From: Jeotgalicoccus nanhaiensis | Lineage (GTDB): Bacteria > Bacillota > Bacilli > Staphylococcales > Salinicoccaceae | NCBI GenBank assembly: GCA_004570955.1 | Contig: SPPL01000003.1 | Span: 1-64,000 of the forward strand | Direction: 5' to 3' | DNA length: 64,000 nt | In this document: piece after piece, positions 16,975-24,514 of the stretch | Layout of the letters: every line of letters begins with the position of its first letter | Numbering within the stretch: position 1 is the first letter of the stretch | Position numbers and translations under genes: made by a program | The notes under the pieces: generated by a model | The model's database searches: none | The model's input: only the letters and a program-made list of their open reading frames with translations | What the model was told of the DNA's origin: nothing

Positions 16975-18180
16975 TTGAATAATAGAATAGATCAGCCCTT
17001 ATTGAACAGCAGAAATTTAAGATGGCTGTTAATTATCGGTGTTATTTTAGTCGGTGCCAACCTCAGGGTTCCGTTGACTTCTGCAGGCGCACTGGTGTCT
17101 TTTATACGCGATGACTTCGGAATCAGTAATGCCCTTGCTGGAGCAATTACGACACTGCCGCTCATTGCATTTGCACTGCTGTCGCCTTTTGCACCGAAAA
17201 TTGCAAATAAAATCGGCATGGAGCGGACGATCGCCATTTCCCTCGCACTCCTTATTATAGGAATTCTCATCAGATCTGCAGGCGCTATTGAATTATTGTT
17301 TACAGGCACCTTGCTGGTCGGGCTTGGCATTGCCGTCGGGAATGTTTTAATTCCGGGTATCATCAAGATGAATTTCCCGTTTAAAATCGGTTTGATGACC
17401 GGGCTGTATGCGATTGCAATGAACGTGTTCGGTGCCCTCGGTTCCGGTTTAAGTATTCCTATTGCTACATCAGGCAGCTTTGGCTGGCGCGGTTCTTTAG
17501 TTATATGGAGCGGGCTTGTGCTGATTACACTGCTTATCTGGCTGCCTCAGCTGATGAAAAAACACGATGCTAAAAAGAAAATTAACAACCAGAAAATCGG
17601 CGGCATGCTGCGGTCCCCGCTTGCATGGAAAATTACTGTCTTTATGGGGGCCCAGTCCTTAATATTTTATACATTGATTACATGGCTGCCGACAATTTTA
17701 ACTGCTAACGGCTACGATATACATCTTGCCGGCTGGGGTGTATTTATCTTCCAGTTTGCAAGTATTCCTTTTACATTTATTATTCCCGTTATAGCCGACA
17801 GAATGAAAAATCAGGTAATGCTTGCCTTTGTCTGCAGCGGACTGATTCTTGCAGGAATCATCGGGCTCTTGGCGGGTCTGTCAGAGCTTTCAATGCTCTG
17901 GGTAGTATTTCTTGGTATCGGGAACGGCAGCGCATTTTCACTGTCGATGATGTTCTTTACACTCAGAACTAAAGACGGCTATGAAGCTGCTGAACTGTCC
18001 GGCATGGCACAGTCATTAGGTTATCTGCTTGCTGCAGTCGGCCCTGTGCTGGTCGGCGGCCTGCAGGATATTACTGGCAGCTGGACGCCGCCTCTGGCAA
18101 TGATGGCTCTCTTTGCCATTGTAATGCTCATCATGGGCGTTGCTTCCGGTAAGAACAAACAGGTTTCAGGCAATCTGTAA
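16975..18180 (+). CDS. CynX/NimT-family MFS transporter
   Basis: The 401-residue protein has twelve predicted membrane segments. Its first helices carry the CynX-family pattern (GVILVGANLRVPLTSAGALV ... DFGISNALAGAITTLPLIAFA). Family members are linked to cyanate or 2-nitroimidazole transport, but most have no known substrate. It starts with TTG (16975) with AAGGAG 9 bases upstream. It follows the GNAT gene closely; export or uptake of an acetylated compound is conceivable but unproven. Confidence 0.85.
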   Translation: MNNRIDQPLLNSRNLRWLLIIGVILVGANLRVPLTSAGALVSFIRDDFGISNALAGAITTLPLIAFALLSPFAPKIANKIGMERTIAISLALLIIGILIRSAGAIELLFTGTLLVGLGIAVGNVLIPGIIKMNFPFKIGLMTGLYAIAMNVFGALGSGLSIPIATSGSFGWRGSLVIWSGLVLITLLIWLPQLMKKHDAKKKINNQKIGGMLRSPLAWKITVFMGAQSLIFYTLITWLPTILTANGYDIHLAGWGVFIFQFASIPFTFIIPVIADRMKNQVMLAFVCSGLILAGIIGLLAGLSELSMLWVVFLGIGNGSAFSLSMMFFTLRTKDGYEAAELSGMAQSLGYLLAAVGPVLVGGLQDITGSWTPPLAMMALFAIVMLIMGVASGKNKQVSGNL

Positions 18181-18192
18181 TATATAAATGAA

Positions 18193-18239
18193 AAAGGCTT
18201 TCGGCATATGAATTTTACATATGCCGAAAGCCTCTTTTA
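18193..18239. terminator. Bidirectional terminator between cynX-like gene and the DUF896 gene
   Basis: A 16-bp stem AGGCTTTCGGCATATG with its complement (about 18195-18233), flanked by A and T runs, separates two convergent genes. Confidence 0.85.
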
Positions 18240-18242
18240 ATA

Positions 18243-18467
18243 CTATATTTTATTTTTTTCCTGTTCTCTTTTCAATTTTTCAGGAGTTACGTCATTTCCG
18301 AGCGGATCGACGACTGTCAGTCCTGAAAAGGAATCAAGTACCTGCCCTCTAATTTGACGAAGGTAATCTTCTCTTAAGACTTTCTGCTCCTGTTTCTGTT
18401 CTTCAGTCAAACCGACTGTTTTTTGTATTTTTGCCAATTCATTTATTCTGTCTAATCCTGCGATCAT
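18243..18467 (-). CDS. DUF896 (YnzC-family) small protein
   Basis: This 74-residue helical protein fits the UPF0291/DUF896 family of Firmicutes: an opening helix INELAKIQKTVGLTEEQKQE followed by LREDYLRQIRG. B. subtilis YnzC, a member, is linked to the SOS operon, but no function is established. Here it is the last gene of an apparent Rrf2-LLM-DUF896 operon, 18 bases after the stop of the flavin oxidoreductase gene, which is an unusual neighbourhood for the family. Confidence 0.9.
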   Translation of the reverse strand: MIAGLDRINELAKIQKTVGLTEEQKQEQKVLREDYLRQIRGQVLDSFSGLTVVDPLGNDVTPEKLKREQEKNKI

Positions 18468-18485
18468 ATTTGACCCTTCTTCCTT

Positions 18486-19457
18486 TTATTGATTAAAAAA
18501 TGTAAATTTCTGCTCTCTGTGTACCGGAAACTTCGGTACAACAAATTCTCCGAGTTCTTGGATTACTTCTGCCGCCGGGCGGCGGCTGTCTTTAAACCCG
18601 ATTGATATATGATTGACGCCCGCTTCCTGATAGGCATTCAGGTAATCCACTAAAAAATTGCGTCCTGCTCTGAAGCCGATGTCAATCGTTTTCGGTGCTT
18701 CGTTTGCCCGCTCAGACAAATCAATCATCAGGGGCTGCGTAAATGGTTTAAATTCTTCAGTCAGCCCGCGCCACTTATTTATCAGCGCTTTTTGTCCTTC
18801 TAATTTCTGCGGATAAAACATCCAGCCGTCTGTATGCTCAGCAAGCCACTCTATCGTCTGGCTGCTGTAGCCTGTACCAAAGACCGGAATTATTCCGAAG
18901 TCGGGTTTCGGTACGACATCACCTTCGGTTAAGTTTATCCGTTCTGTCTGGATAACCGGAAATTTTTCGGCCCACAGCTGTTTCATCACATCAAGCGACT
19001 CTCTGAATAATTCACCTTTATTATCCCGGTCTACTTTAAAAGCCGGGAATTCTATTTGCCGGTCACCTGTTGCGACTCCCATTATAAACCGCTGACCCGA
19101 TATACTGTCGAGCGTTGCAGCAGATTTTGCTGTATGAAAAGGATGACGTAATGTCGTTACAATGCTCCCGGTTGTTAAGGCAATACTTTTCGTGTGAGCC
19201 GCTGCATATGTTAAAAACATAAATGGATCGTACAGTCCGCCGACATCACCGAAATTCGGATCATACAGCGGCGCATCACGTACAGTTAAAGCTGCAAAAC
19301 CGTAATCTTCAGCCTCTTTGGCAAGCTTCATCTGTTCATTCAAGTTCATCTCGGGAAAGCTGCCTGTATAAGCTTCCAGAGGAAAACCTAAACCCAGTGT
19401 CAATTTATCTTCTTTAAACATACGTTTGAAACCTTTATGCTCCTGAAATTTCGCCAT
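18486..19457 (-). CDS. LLM-class flavin-dependent oxidoreductase
   Basis: The 323-residue protein belongs to the bacterial luciferase-like superfamily: LTLGLGFPLEAYTG at the start, AEDYGFAALTVRDAPLYDPNF, AAAHTKSIALTTGSIV, and GQRFIMGVATGDRQIEFPAF. Members use FMNH2 or F420 to oxidise diverse substrates. It is preceded by an Rrf2 regulator 15 bases upstream, which presumably controls it. The substrate is unknown. A TIGR-type subgroup is not assignable by eye. Confidence 0.85.
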   Translation of the reverse strand: MAKFQEHKGFKRMFKEDKLTLGLGFPLEAYTGSFPEMNLNEQMKLAKEAEDYGFAALTVRDAPLYDPNFGDVGGLYDPFMFLTYAAAHTKSIALTTGSIVTTLRHPFHTAKSAATLDSISGQRFIMGVATGDRQIEFPAFKVDRDNKGELFRESLDVMKQLWAEKFPVIQTERINLTEGDVVPKPDFGIIPVFGTGYSSQTIEWLAEHTDGWMFYPQKLEGQKALINKWRGLTEEFKPFTQPLMIDLSERANEAPKTIDIGFRAGRNFLVDYLNAYQEAGVNHISIGFKDSRRPAAEVIQELGEFVVPKFPVHREQKFTFFNQ

Positions 19458-19472
19458 GTATCATCACCGCCT

Positions 19473-19955
19473 TTAAATCACTTTATTGTTTTCGACCCAT
19501 GTATACAACTGTTCACACTTCACTGCATAACGGCCTTCTTTTACTTTTTCGTGTAAGGAGAAAATTGTTTCACTCTGCAGTATTCTCTGCCACGATTGTT
19601 CCGCTTCAGTCATTAAATCATCAAGCAGACACGGCTCTTTCGCGTTCTCGAGACGAAACATTTCATTGAATATTCCGCTTGAAGAATACAGAGACTGGCG
19701 TCCTTCCACCGCGAGATAAACATCGTAAACTGTAATATCTTCCGCAACCTTATTCAGTTTAAAACCGCCTTTGACACCGGGTGTCGATGATATAATACCG
19801 GCACCGACAAGTTTCCTCAGTAATTTTTGAAAGTATGTCGGAGATGCTCCGATACATTCGCTGAGAGAATCTCCCTGAAGCAATTCTCTCTTTTCCAGCA
19901 TATTTAACAAAATCAATGCATACACACTTTGTTCCACACCTGTTTTCATTTGCAT
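19473..19955 (-). CDS. Rrf2-family transcriptional regulator
   Basis: The 160-residue protein has the Rrf2 winged helix: GVEQSVYALILLNML, then LSECIGASPTYFQKLLRKLVGAGII and SSTPGVKGGFKLNK (wing). Of the three Cys that bind an Fe-S cluster in IscR/NsrR, only one lies in the expected loop (EPCLLDDL), so it may be a YwnA/CymR-type regulator without a cluster, or sense through single cysteines. It is first in an operon with the LLM oxidoreductase and DUF896. A perfect inverted repeat lies in its promoter, consistent with autoregulation. Confidence 0.85.
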   Translation of the reverse strand: MQMKTGVEQSVYALILLNMLEKRELLQGDSLSECIGASPTYFQKLLRKLVGAGIISSTPGVKGGFKLNKVAEDITVYDVYLAVEGRQSLYSSSGIFNEMFRLENAKEPCLLDDLMTEAEQSWQRILQSETIFSLHEKVKEGRYAVKCEQLYTWVENNKVI

Positions 19956-19985
19956 CTATATCACCATTTAATCATTTTTATATCG

Positions 19986-20002
19986 TGGATAATCTTTATC
20001 CA
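19986..20002. promoter_or_regulatory. Inverted repeat, likely operator of the Rrf2 regulator
   Basis: TGGATAA-TCT-TTATCCA is a perfect 7-3-7 dyad about 30 bp upstream of the Rrf2 start, overlapping the likely promoter (TTGGAT ... TATAAA on the minus strand, 15-bp spacing). Confidence 0.6.
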
Positions 20003-20123
20003 AGTTAGTATATTAACACAGGCTAAAAGAGATATCAAGGGTCTTGTCTGTTTAGAGGTTTAGAACACTGCATAATAAGGGAATGGAGGTACTATTACAG
20101 TTTATTGCGAAGGAGTGAATCTG

Positions 20124-20663
20124 ATGGGTGTAATTCGAGGTATAAATCATATTGGAATGACTGTTCCGGATATAGAAATTGCAACCGAATTTTTTAAAAA
20201 CAGCCTCGGTGCAAAGATTGCTTATGATTCACAGACACTTGATGACCAGCCGAGAGGCGGTCCTTTAGTCGAAAAGCTGCTCGTCATTCCTGAAGAGTCT
20301 TATATAGTCAAAAAAAGAATGCTGACTATCGGCAACGGACCGAATATAGAAATGTTCCAGTTTTATAATGTACATTCCAGAAAACCGTTAAGTCTGGAAG
20401 ATTACGGTTATACACACCTCTCTTTTTATACAGATGATATTAAAAAATCATATCAGCAGATGAAGGAGGCAGGCGGCCAGCCGCTGTCAAATATTCATGC
20501 AAATACCCGGTTCGAAGATACTGAAGGCAACGGTACAGTTTATTTTAAAACGCCGTGGGGTAGTTTAATTGAACTTCAAACTTTGCCTGAAGGTTATTAT
20601 TATCCGCCTTACAGTGAGTCGGAAGTCTTTATACCAGATGAAAAGCAGTCTTCTGAAAGTTAA
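20124..20663 (+). CDS. VOC-family (glyoxalase/dioxygenase-fold) protein
   Basis: The 179-residue protein has the paired beta-alpha-beta modules of the vicinal oxygen chelate fold. Metal-ligand candidates are His in GINHIGMTVPD near residue 9, Glu in IEMFQFY, His in YTHLSFYTDD and Glu in LIELQTLPEG. Such proteins include glyoxalase I, fosfomycin resistance and dioxygenases; I cannot choose among them. The ATG at 20124 is preferred over GTG at 20115 because AAGGAG then lies 8 bases upstream. It is monocistronic and divergent from the Rrf2 operon. Confidence 0.8.
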   Translation: MGVIRGINHIGMTVPDIEIATEFFKNSLGAKIAYDSQTLDDQPRGGPLVEKLLVIPEESYIVKKRMLTIGNGPNIEMFQFYNVHSRKPLSLEDYGYTHLSFYTDDIKKSYQQMKEAGGQPLSNIHANTRFEDTEGNGTVYFKTPWGSLIELQTLPEGYYYPPYSESEVFIPDEKQSSES

Positions 20664-20679
20664 TCAGAAGACTGCTTTT
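20641..20679. terminator. Bidirectional terminator between the VOC gene and desR
   Basis: A 16-bp perfect stem (20641-20656 with 20664-20679) begins with AAAA and ends with TTTT; the VOC stop codon lies in the loop. Confidence 0.9.
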
Positions 20680-21278
20680 TATTTTAGCCAGCCCTTATCA
20701 AGAGCCTTTTTAATCGCTTCTATTCTATTACTTACGCCGAGCTTCTCAAGCACAATTGATACGTAATTCCTGATAGTTCCGTTCGATAAATGCAGTTCTT
20801 CGGCGATGGATTTCGTTGTCTTTCCATCTGCGAGCAGCTGGACAATTTCAATTTCCCGTGATGTCAGAGGGTTATCAGTTTCAAATGCGATATCGATCAG
20901 TTCAGGGGAGTAAATCCGCTTCCCGTTCATAATCTGCCTGATTGACTCTGCGAGGGTTTCGCTCGGCGTATCTTTCAGCAAATAGCCGCTGACCTGCGCT
21001 TTTTTGGCACGTTCAAAATATCCCGGCCTTGCATAAGTAGTCAGTATAATCACCTTGCAGGCGGTCCCCGCGAGCTTTTCTGCAGCATCCAGTCCCGTCA
21101 TGACGGGCATTTCAATATCCATTAAACAAATATCCGGCTGCTTTTCTTCAACAAGTTTAAGTGCTTCTCTGCCGTTCCCTGCCGTGCCGACTACCGAAAT
21201 ATCTTCTTCCAGGCTCAGCAGCGAACTGAGCGCACTCAGCAGCAGATTCTGATCTTCAGCCAATACAATGCTGATCAT
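20679..21278 (-). CDS. desR: Response regulator DesR (membrane fluidity)
   Basis: The NarL/FixJ-type regulator of 199 residues has a receiver domain whose phospho-acceptor is Asp54 (CLMDIEMP), the same position as in B. subtilis DesR, and a C-terminal LuxR helix-turn-helix (LTSREIEIVQLLADGKTTKSIAEEL). In B. subtilis, phosphorylated DesR activates the desaturase gene when the membrane becomes rigid in the cold. It begins one base after desK in a des-desK-desR order identical to B. subtilis. The DesR-like dyads upstream of des support the assignment. Confidence 0.9.
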   Translation of the reverse strand: MISIVLAEDQNLLLSALSSLLSLEEDISVVGTAGNGREALKLVEEKQPDICLMDIEMPVMTGLDAAEKLAGTACKVIILTTYARPGYFERAKKAQVSGYLLKDTPSETLAESIRQIMNGKRIYSPELIDIAFETDNPLTSREIEIVQLLADGKTTKSIAEELHLSNGTIRNYVSIVLEKLGVSNRIEAIKKALDKGWLK

Positions 21279-21279
21279 T

Positions 21280-22401
21280 CTACCCCTCCTCTATTTGCCG
21301 CAATACTTTCGGCACTGTCATATTCACTTCAAAGCCGCTCATAGAGCTGTGAACATGCGATTCACCGTTAACAAACTGCAGTCTTTCTTTCATGCCCTGC
21401 AGGCCATTGCCGTAATTAAAACTGTCCGCACCCGTGCCGTTATCAGATACTTTTAAAAATATATCCCTGTCTGATTCTGTCATAATAATCATGCATTCTG
21501 TCGCATCGCTGTGCTTTAAAATATTGGTCACGGATTCTCTTAAACACATGCTCAGCACATTTTCTATCAGTATAGGAACATTGTCAAAATCCGTTTCTAA
21601 AATTTCCTGGTGTTTGACTCCTGCAGTATCCAAAATCATTTTTGTGTTTTTCAATTCTTCTGCAAAGCTGACATGTCTCATATCGCTGATCATTTCGCGG
21701 ACTTCTTTTAAAGCATGACGCGCAGTATTCTGGATATCCTGAAGCTCGGCCTTTGCCTCTTCCGGCCGGCTGTCAATCAGCTTTCTCGATAAATCACTTT
21801 TCAGCCCGATCATCGACAATCTTTGCCCGAGTGTATCGTGAAGATCACGGGCAATGCGATGGCGTTCTTCTTTTATCGCGAGTTCCGCAATGCGCTGATT
21901 GGCATCTTCCAGCTGAGCTTCCAGTTCCTCCTGCTTGAGCCTGCTGCGTTTATTCAGAGGAATTAAAATGACCCCGAGAATCGTCATAATTAAAAAAGGC
22001 AGATGATTTAAAAATATCATGTAGTTAAAGAACGAAGCATAGACTATCGCCAGTACCGTAGTCGCCAGCAGCACGACGTACATCGTAATAAAACCTGCTT
22101 TTTTTCTAATGTTACCAATATAAATTGCGATAAATAAGGCAAAGTATACATAACTGAATAATATCGTCATTATAATATTAATAATAATCTCGACACTGAT
22201 TCCGATATAAATTAACGCGCCTTTTGATTTAAACGTCAGCCAATATACTGCAAAAAATATTAACGTTGTTACAATACCGGTAATTATTTCACTGAGCGAT
22301 GTGGCACGAAAAATGAAATAAAAAGGCAGCACACAAAAGATAATCCAGATATAAAGACTCAGTCCCGTATTCGCCGGGAATATATGATACCAATCTTTCA
22401 T
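21280..22401 (-). CDS. desK: Sensor histidine kinase DesK (membrane fluidity thermosensor)
   Basis: The 373-residue protein has about five membrane segments in residues 15-148, a linker coiled coil, and the HisKA_3 motif RIARDLHDTLGQRLSMIGLK with the phosphorylated His at 188, the same residue number as in B. subtilis DesK. The C-terminal HATPase domain shows CLRESVTNILKHSDA (N box) and VSDNGTGADSFNYGNGLQGM (G boxes). It should sense bilayer thickness and phosphorylate DesR. It is the second gene after des, with a hairpin in the gap. Confidence 0.9.
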   Translation of the reverse strand: MKDWYHIFPANTGLSLYIWIIFCVLPFYFIFRATSLSEIITGIVTTLIFFAVYWLTFKSKGALIYIGISVEIIINIIMTILFSYVYFALFIAIYIGNIRKKAGFITMYVVLLATTVLAIVYASFFNYMIFLNHLPFLIMTILGVILIPLNKRSRLKQEELEAQLEDANQRIAELAIKEERHRIARDLHDTLGQRLSMIGLKSDLSRKLIDSRPEEAKAELQDIQNTARHALKEVREMISDMRHVSFAEELKNTKMILDTAGVKHQEILETDFDNVPILIENVLSMCLRESVTNILKHSDATECMIIMTESDRDIFLKVSDNGTGADSFNYGNGLQGMKERLQFVNGESHVHSSMSGFEVNMTVPKVLRQIEEG

Positions 22402-22466
22402 TTTTCTCCGCTCCTCCGTTTTTCTGTTCAGCCCATTATATCAAATGACGGTCTGCACAGACGAAA

Positions 22467-22492
22467 CATCCTCCTATTTGTATAGGAGGATG
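22467..22492 (-). terminator. Hairpin between des and desK (possible partial terminator)
   Basis: An 11-bp perfect stem CATCCTCCTAT/ATAGGAGGATG (22467-22477 with 22482-22492). On the minus strand only three T residues follow, so it may attenuate or stabilise the des transcript rather than stop transcription fully. Confidence 0.6.
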
Positions 22493-22502
22493 CTGGTGAT
22501 TC

Positions 22503-23531
22503 TTATTCTGCAGTGGGATTCTGGCTGGTTTTCCCTGCCAGACGTTCCCTCATATTTTTAAATGTGATGAAAGTATTATTCTCTTCATCGTACAGACGGA
22601 ATTTTATCGATTCCAGACTTGTCTTCAAGGTAATTGTCGTCGCTTTGTGAAGCGGCGGTGTGTTTTCATGCGCCTCTTCAAGATGGTAGTTCGGCACGCG
22701 CGGTGCCAGGTGATGCACGTGATGATAGCCGATACTTCCCGTCATCCATTCGAGCCATGCAGGAAGTTTGTAGTAAGAACTGCCGTCTACCGCAGCTTTT
22801 ACGAAGTCCCACTCGGATTCATTTTCAAAGTATGAATCTTCAAACTGATGCTGGACATAGAACAGCCAGATGCCTGCCATACCGGCAACGTATATAATCG
22901 GCAGCTGCACCATCAGTAAAACGTGCCAGCCTAAAGTGAAACCGATAATTAAGTAAATCGCAACGATAATCAATGTAAGGACATGTGTATTAATACGTTC
23001 CTGGCGTTTCGCCGCTTTACGATTCACACGGTTGGCAATCAGAAAGAGGTACAATGGACCTAAACCGAACATTACAATCGGATTGCGGTATAAGCGGTAT
23101 TGCAGTCTTTCCCACTTACTCGCTTCTTCGTATTCCTTCACCGTCATTACCCAGATATCACCGACGCCGCGTTTATCCAAGTTCCCGCTCGTCGCGTGAT
23201 GAATTGCATGTTCTTTTTTCCATTTTTCATATGCAAAATGTGTAATAACTCCGGTTAAGTTCCCGAAAAAATTATTTAATTTCTTATTTTTAAAGAACGA
23301 ACCGTGCGTGCAGTCGTGGAAAATAATAAATGAGCGAATCATGAATCCCGCTGCCAGTATTGAGAACGGCAGGCTCAGCCAAAATGATACGCTGAGTGAC
23401 TGATACGCTAAAAACCATAGTAAGAAGAATGGCAGTATCGTATTCAACAGCTGTATGACACTTGTTTTAGTTTGTGATTTTGCGTAAGGCATAACACTTT
23501 TTCTAAGAGCTGCCTGTTTTTCTTTAGTCAT
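22503..23531 (-). CDS. des: Membrane acyl-lipid desaturase (Des, delta-5 type)
   Basis: The 342-residue integral-membrane di-iron desaturase has three His boxes: HDCTHGSF, HAIHHATSG (as KKEHAIHH) and GYHHVHHLAPR. Several membrane helices occupy residues 22-65 and 165-225. In B. subtilis Des introduces cis double bonds into phospholipid acyl chains on cold shock, under DesKR control. The linkage to desKR here argues strongly for the same role. The ribosome site is AGAGGAAAGCATATG. Confidence 0.9.
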   Translation of the reverse strand: MTKEKQAALRKSVMPYAKSQTKTSVIQLLNTILPFFLLWFLAYQSLSVSFWLSLPFSILAAGFMIRSFIIFHDCTHGSFFKNKKLNNFFGNLTGVITHFAYEKWKKEHAIHHATSGNLDKRGVGDIWVMTVKEYEEASKWERLQYRLYRNPIVMFGLGPLYLFLIANRVNRKAAKRQERINTHVLTLIIVAIYLIIGFTLGWHVLLMVQLPIIYVAGMAGIWLFYVQHQFEDSYFENESEWDFVKAAVDGSSYYKLPAWLEWMTGSIGYHHVHHLAPRVPNYHLEEAHENTPPLHKATTITLKTSLESIKFRLYDEENNTFITFKNMRERLAGKTSQNPTAE

Positions 23532-23559
23532 ATGCTTTCCTCTTTTCCATATCTATTCA

Positions 23560-23631
23560 TATATAAGTATGAATGATGGTCATTTAAGGGTATAGACTAA
23601 ACTGTCAGGACATTCACATGACATTTGTCAT
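23560..23631 (-). promoter_or_regulatory. des promoter region with two DesR-like dyads
   Basis: The perfect palindrome ATGACATTTGTCAT (23618-23631) and a second dyad TGTC-AG-GACA (23603-23612) lie 17 bp apart (centre to centre). They are about 55 and 72 bp upstream of a start predicted from the -10-like TATATA (23560-23565). No good -35 is present, as expected for an activator-dependent promoter. The position matches the upstream DesR sites of B. subtilis. Confidence 0.65.
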
Positions 23632-23632
23632 A

Positions 23633-24403
23633 TCAGAAGCCGATTTTTACATTTTCAGCCATTCTTTCCAGTGTTGCGTACACGCTCAGTGCTGCCAGCG
23701 CACTTGTTTTCGGATTTTCAGGCAGCGGATTGTTGCTGACAGTCAGCTCTGCATCACCAAATCCGCCGGATATATTAATCGTATGCGTATTTTTATCTGC
23801 CTCAGGATCTGCTATCAAAACAACTTCAGTCTTATCAATACCTAAGCCCGCTAACGATAAAATAATCGATATATTCATGTTTCTCGGGAATTTATCGATT
23901 GCCTCCCGGGCTTTCCCTTTAAAGACCGTGGTTTCAGCGCTGACCGGTTCATCAACAAGTGATGATGCAGGTTTCCGGGTCGTTAAAGTAACTTTTTCCA
24001 GATTGCCGAGTGCTCTGGCATTTTGAACGAGATCAAGCCCGCCGATTCCGCCTGAAGGCAGGTGCAGGGTTTTACTGTTTTCAGCAGTTACTGTTTTCAG
24101 CAGTCCTTCATCCGCCAAGGCACCGATGCTGATCAGCATTGTGTCCTTTTCTTTAATGATGTCAGGAAGCAGGGTTTTAACCGTCTCAACATTGGCTGCT
24201 TCCACGATAAGATCTGTATCTGCAGCAAGAAATTTTTTCAGATCTGTAAAGAGTTCTACATTATACTGTTCTTCAAGGTGCTTATACTTATCGTAATTTC
24301 TTACAAAGACGCTTCTAATGTTTAAGTGTTCGTGAGTTTTTCCGTTAATATTTTTTAACAAATACTGTCCGATTGCTCCGGAACCGACCAAACCGATATT
24401 CAT
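23633..24403 (-). CDS. L-aspartate dehydrogenase (NadX-like)
   Basis: The 256-residue NAD(P)-dependent enzyme has a Rossmann start (MNIGLVGSGAIGQYLLKNI), the aspartate dehydrogenase motif LPSGGIGGLDLVQNA and the substrate segment KFPRNMNISIILSLAGLG. It converts aspartate to iminoaspartate/oxaloacetate and ammonia, and in some bacteria replaces NadB in NAD synthesis. The ATG at 24403 is chosen for CAGGAGGAGAAAG upstream. No nadA/nadC is adjacent, so a role in aspartate catabolism is equally possible. It has its own sigma-A promoter and is separated by a terminator from the Nramp-like gene. Confidence 0.8.
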   Translation of the reverse strand: MNIGLVGSGAIGQYLLKNINGKTHEHLNIRSVFVRNYDKYKHLEEQYNVELFTDLKKFLAADTDLIVEAANVETVKTLLPDIIKEKDTMLISIGALADEGLLKTVTAENSKTLHLPSGGIGGLDLVQNARALGNLEKVTLTTRKPASSLVDEPVSAETTVFKGKAREAIDKFPRNMNISIILSLAGLGIDKTEVVLIADPEADKNTHTINISGGFGDAELTVSNNPLPENPKTSALAALSVYATLERMAENVKIGF

Positions 24404-24440
24404 ATAACTTTCTCCTCCTGTTAAAATTACCATTCCATTT

Positions 24441-24469
24441 ATCTTAAGCATGATCGCTGATGAAAGCAA
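24441..24469 (-). promoter_or_regulatory. Sigma-A promoter of the aspartate dehydrogenase gene
   Basis: Minus strand -35 TTGCTT (24464-24469), 17-bp spacer, -10 TAAGAT (24441-24446). Confidence 0.55.
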
Positions 24470-24477
24470 TTTTATAA

Positions 24478-24503
24478 AAAAACAGCTCCGTATCAGGAGC
24501 CGT
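24478..24503 (-). terminator. Terminator after the Nramp-like gene
   Basis: ACAGCTCC/GGAGCCGT stem (24482-24489 with 24496-24503) followed by a run of T residues on the minus strand. Confidence 0.85.
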
Positions 24504-24514
24504 TTCTTAATTTT

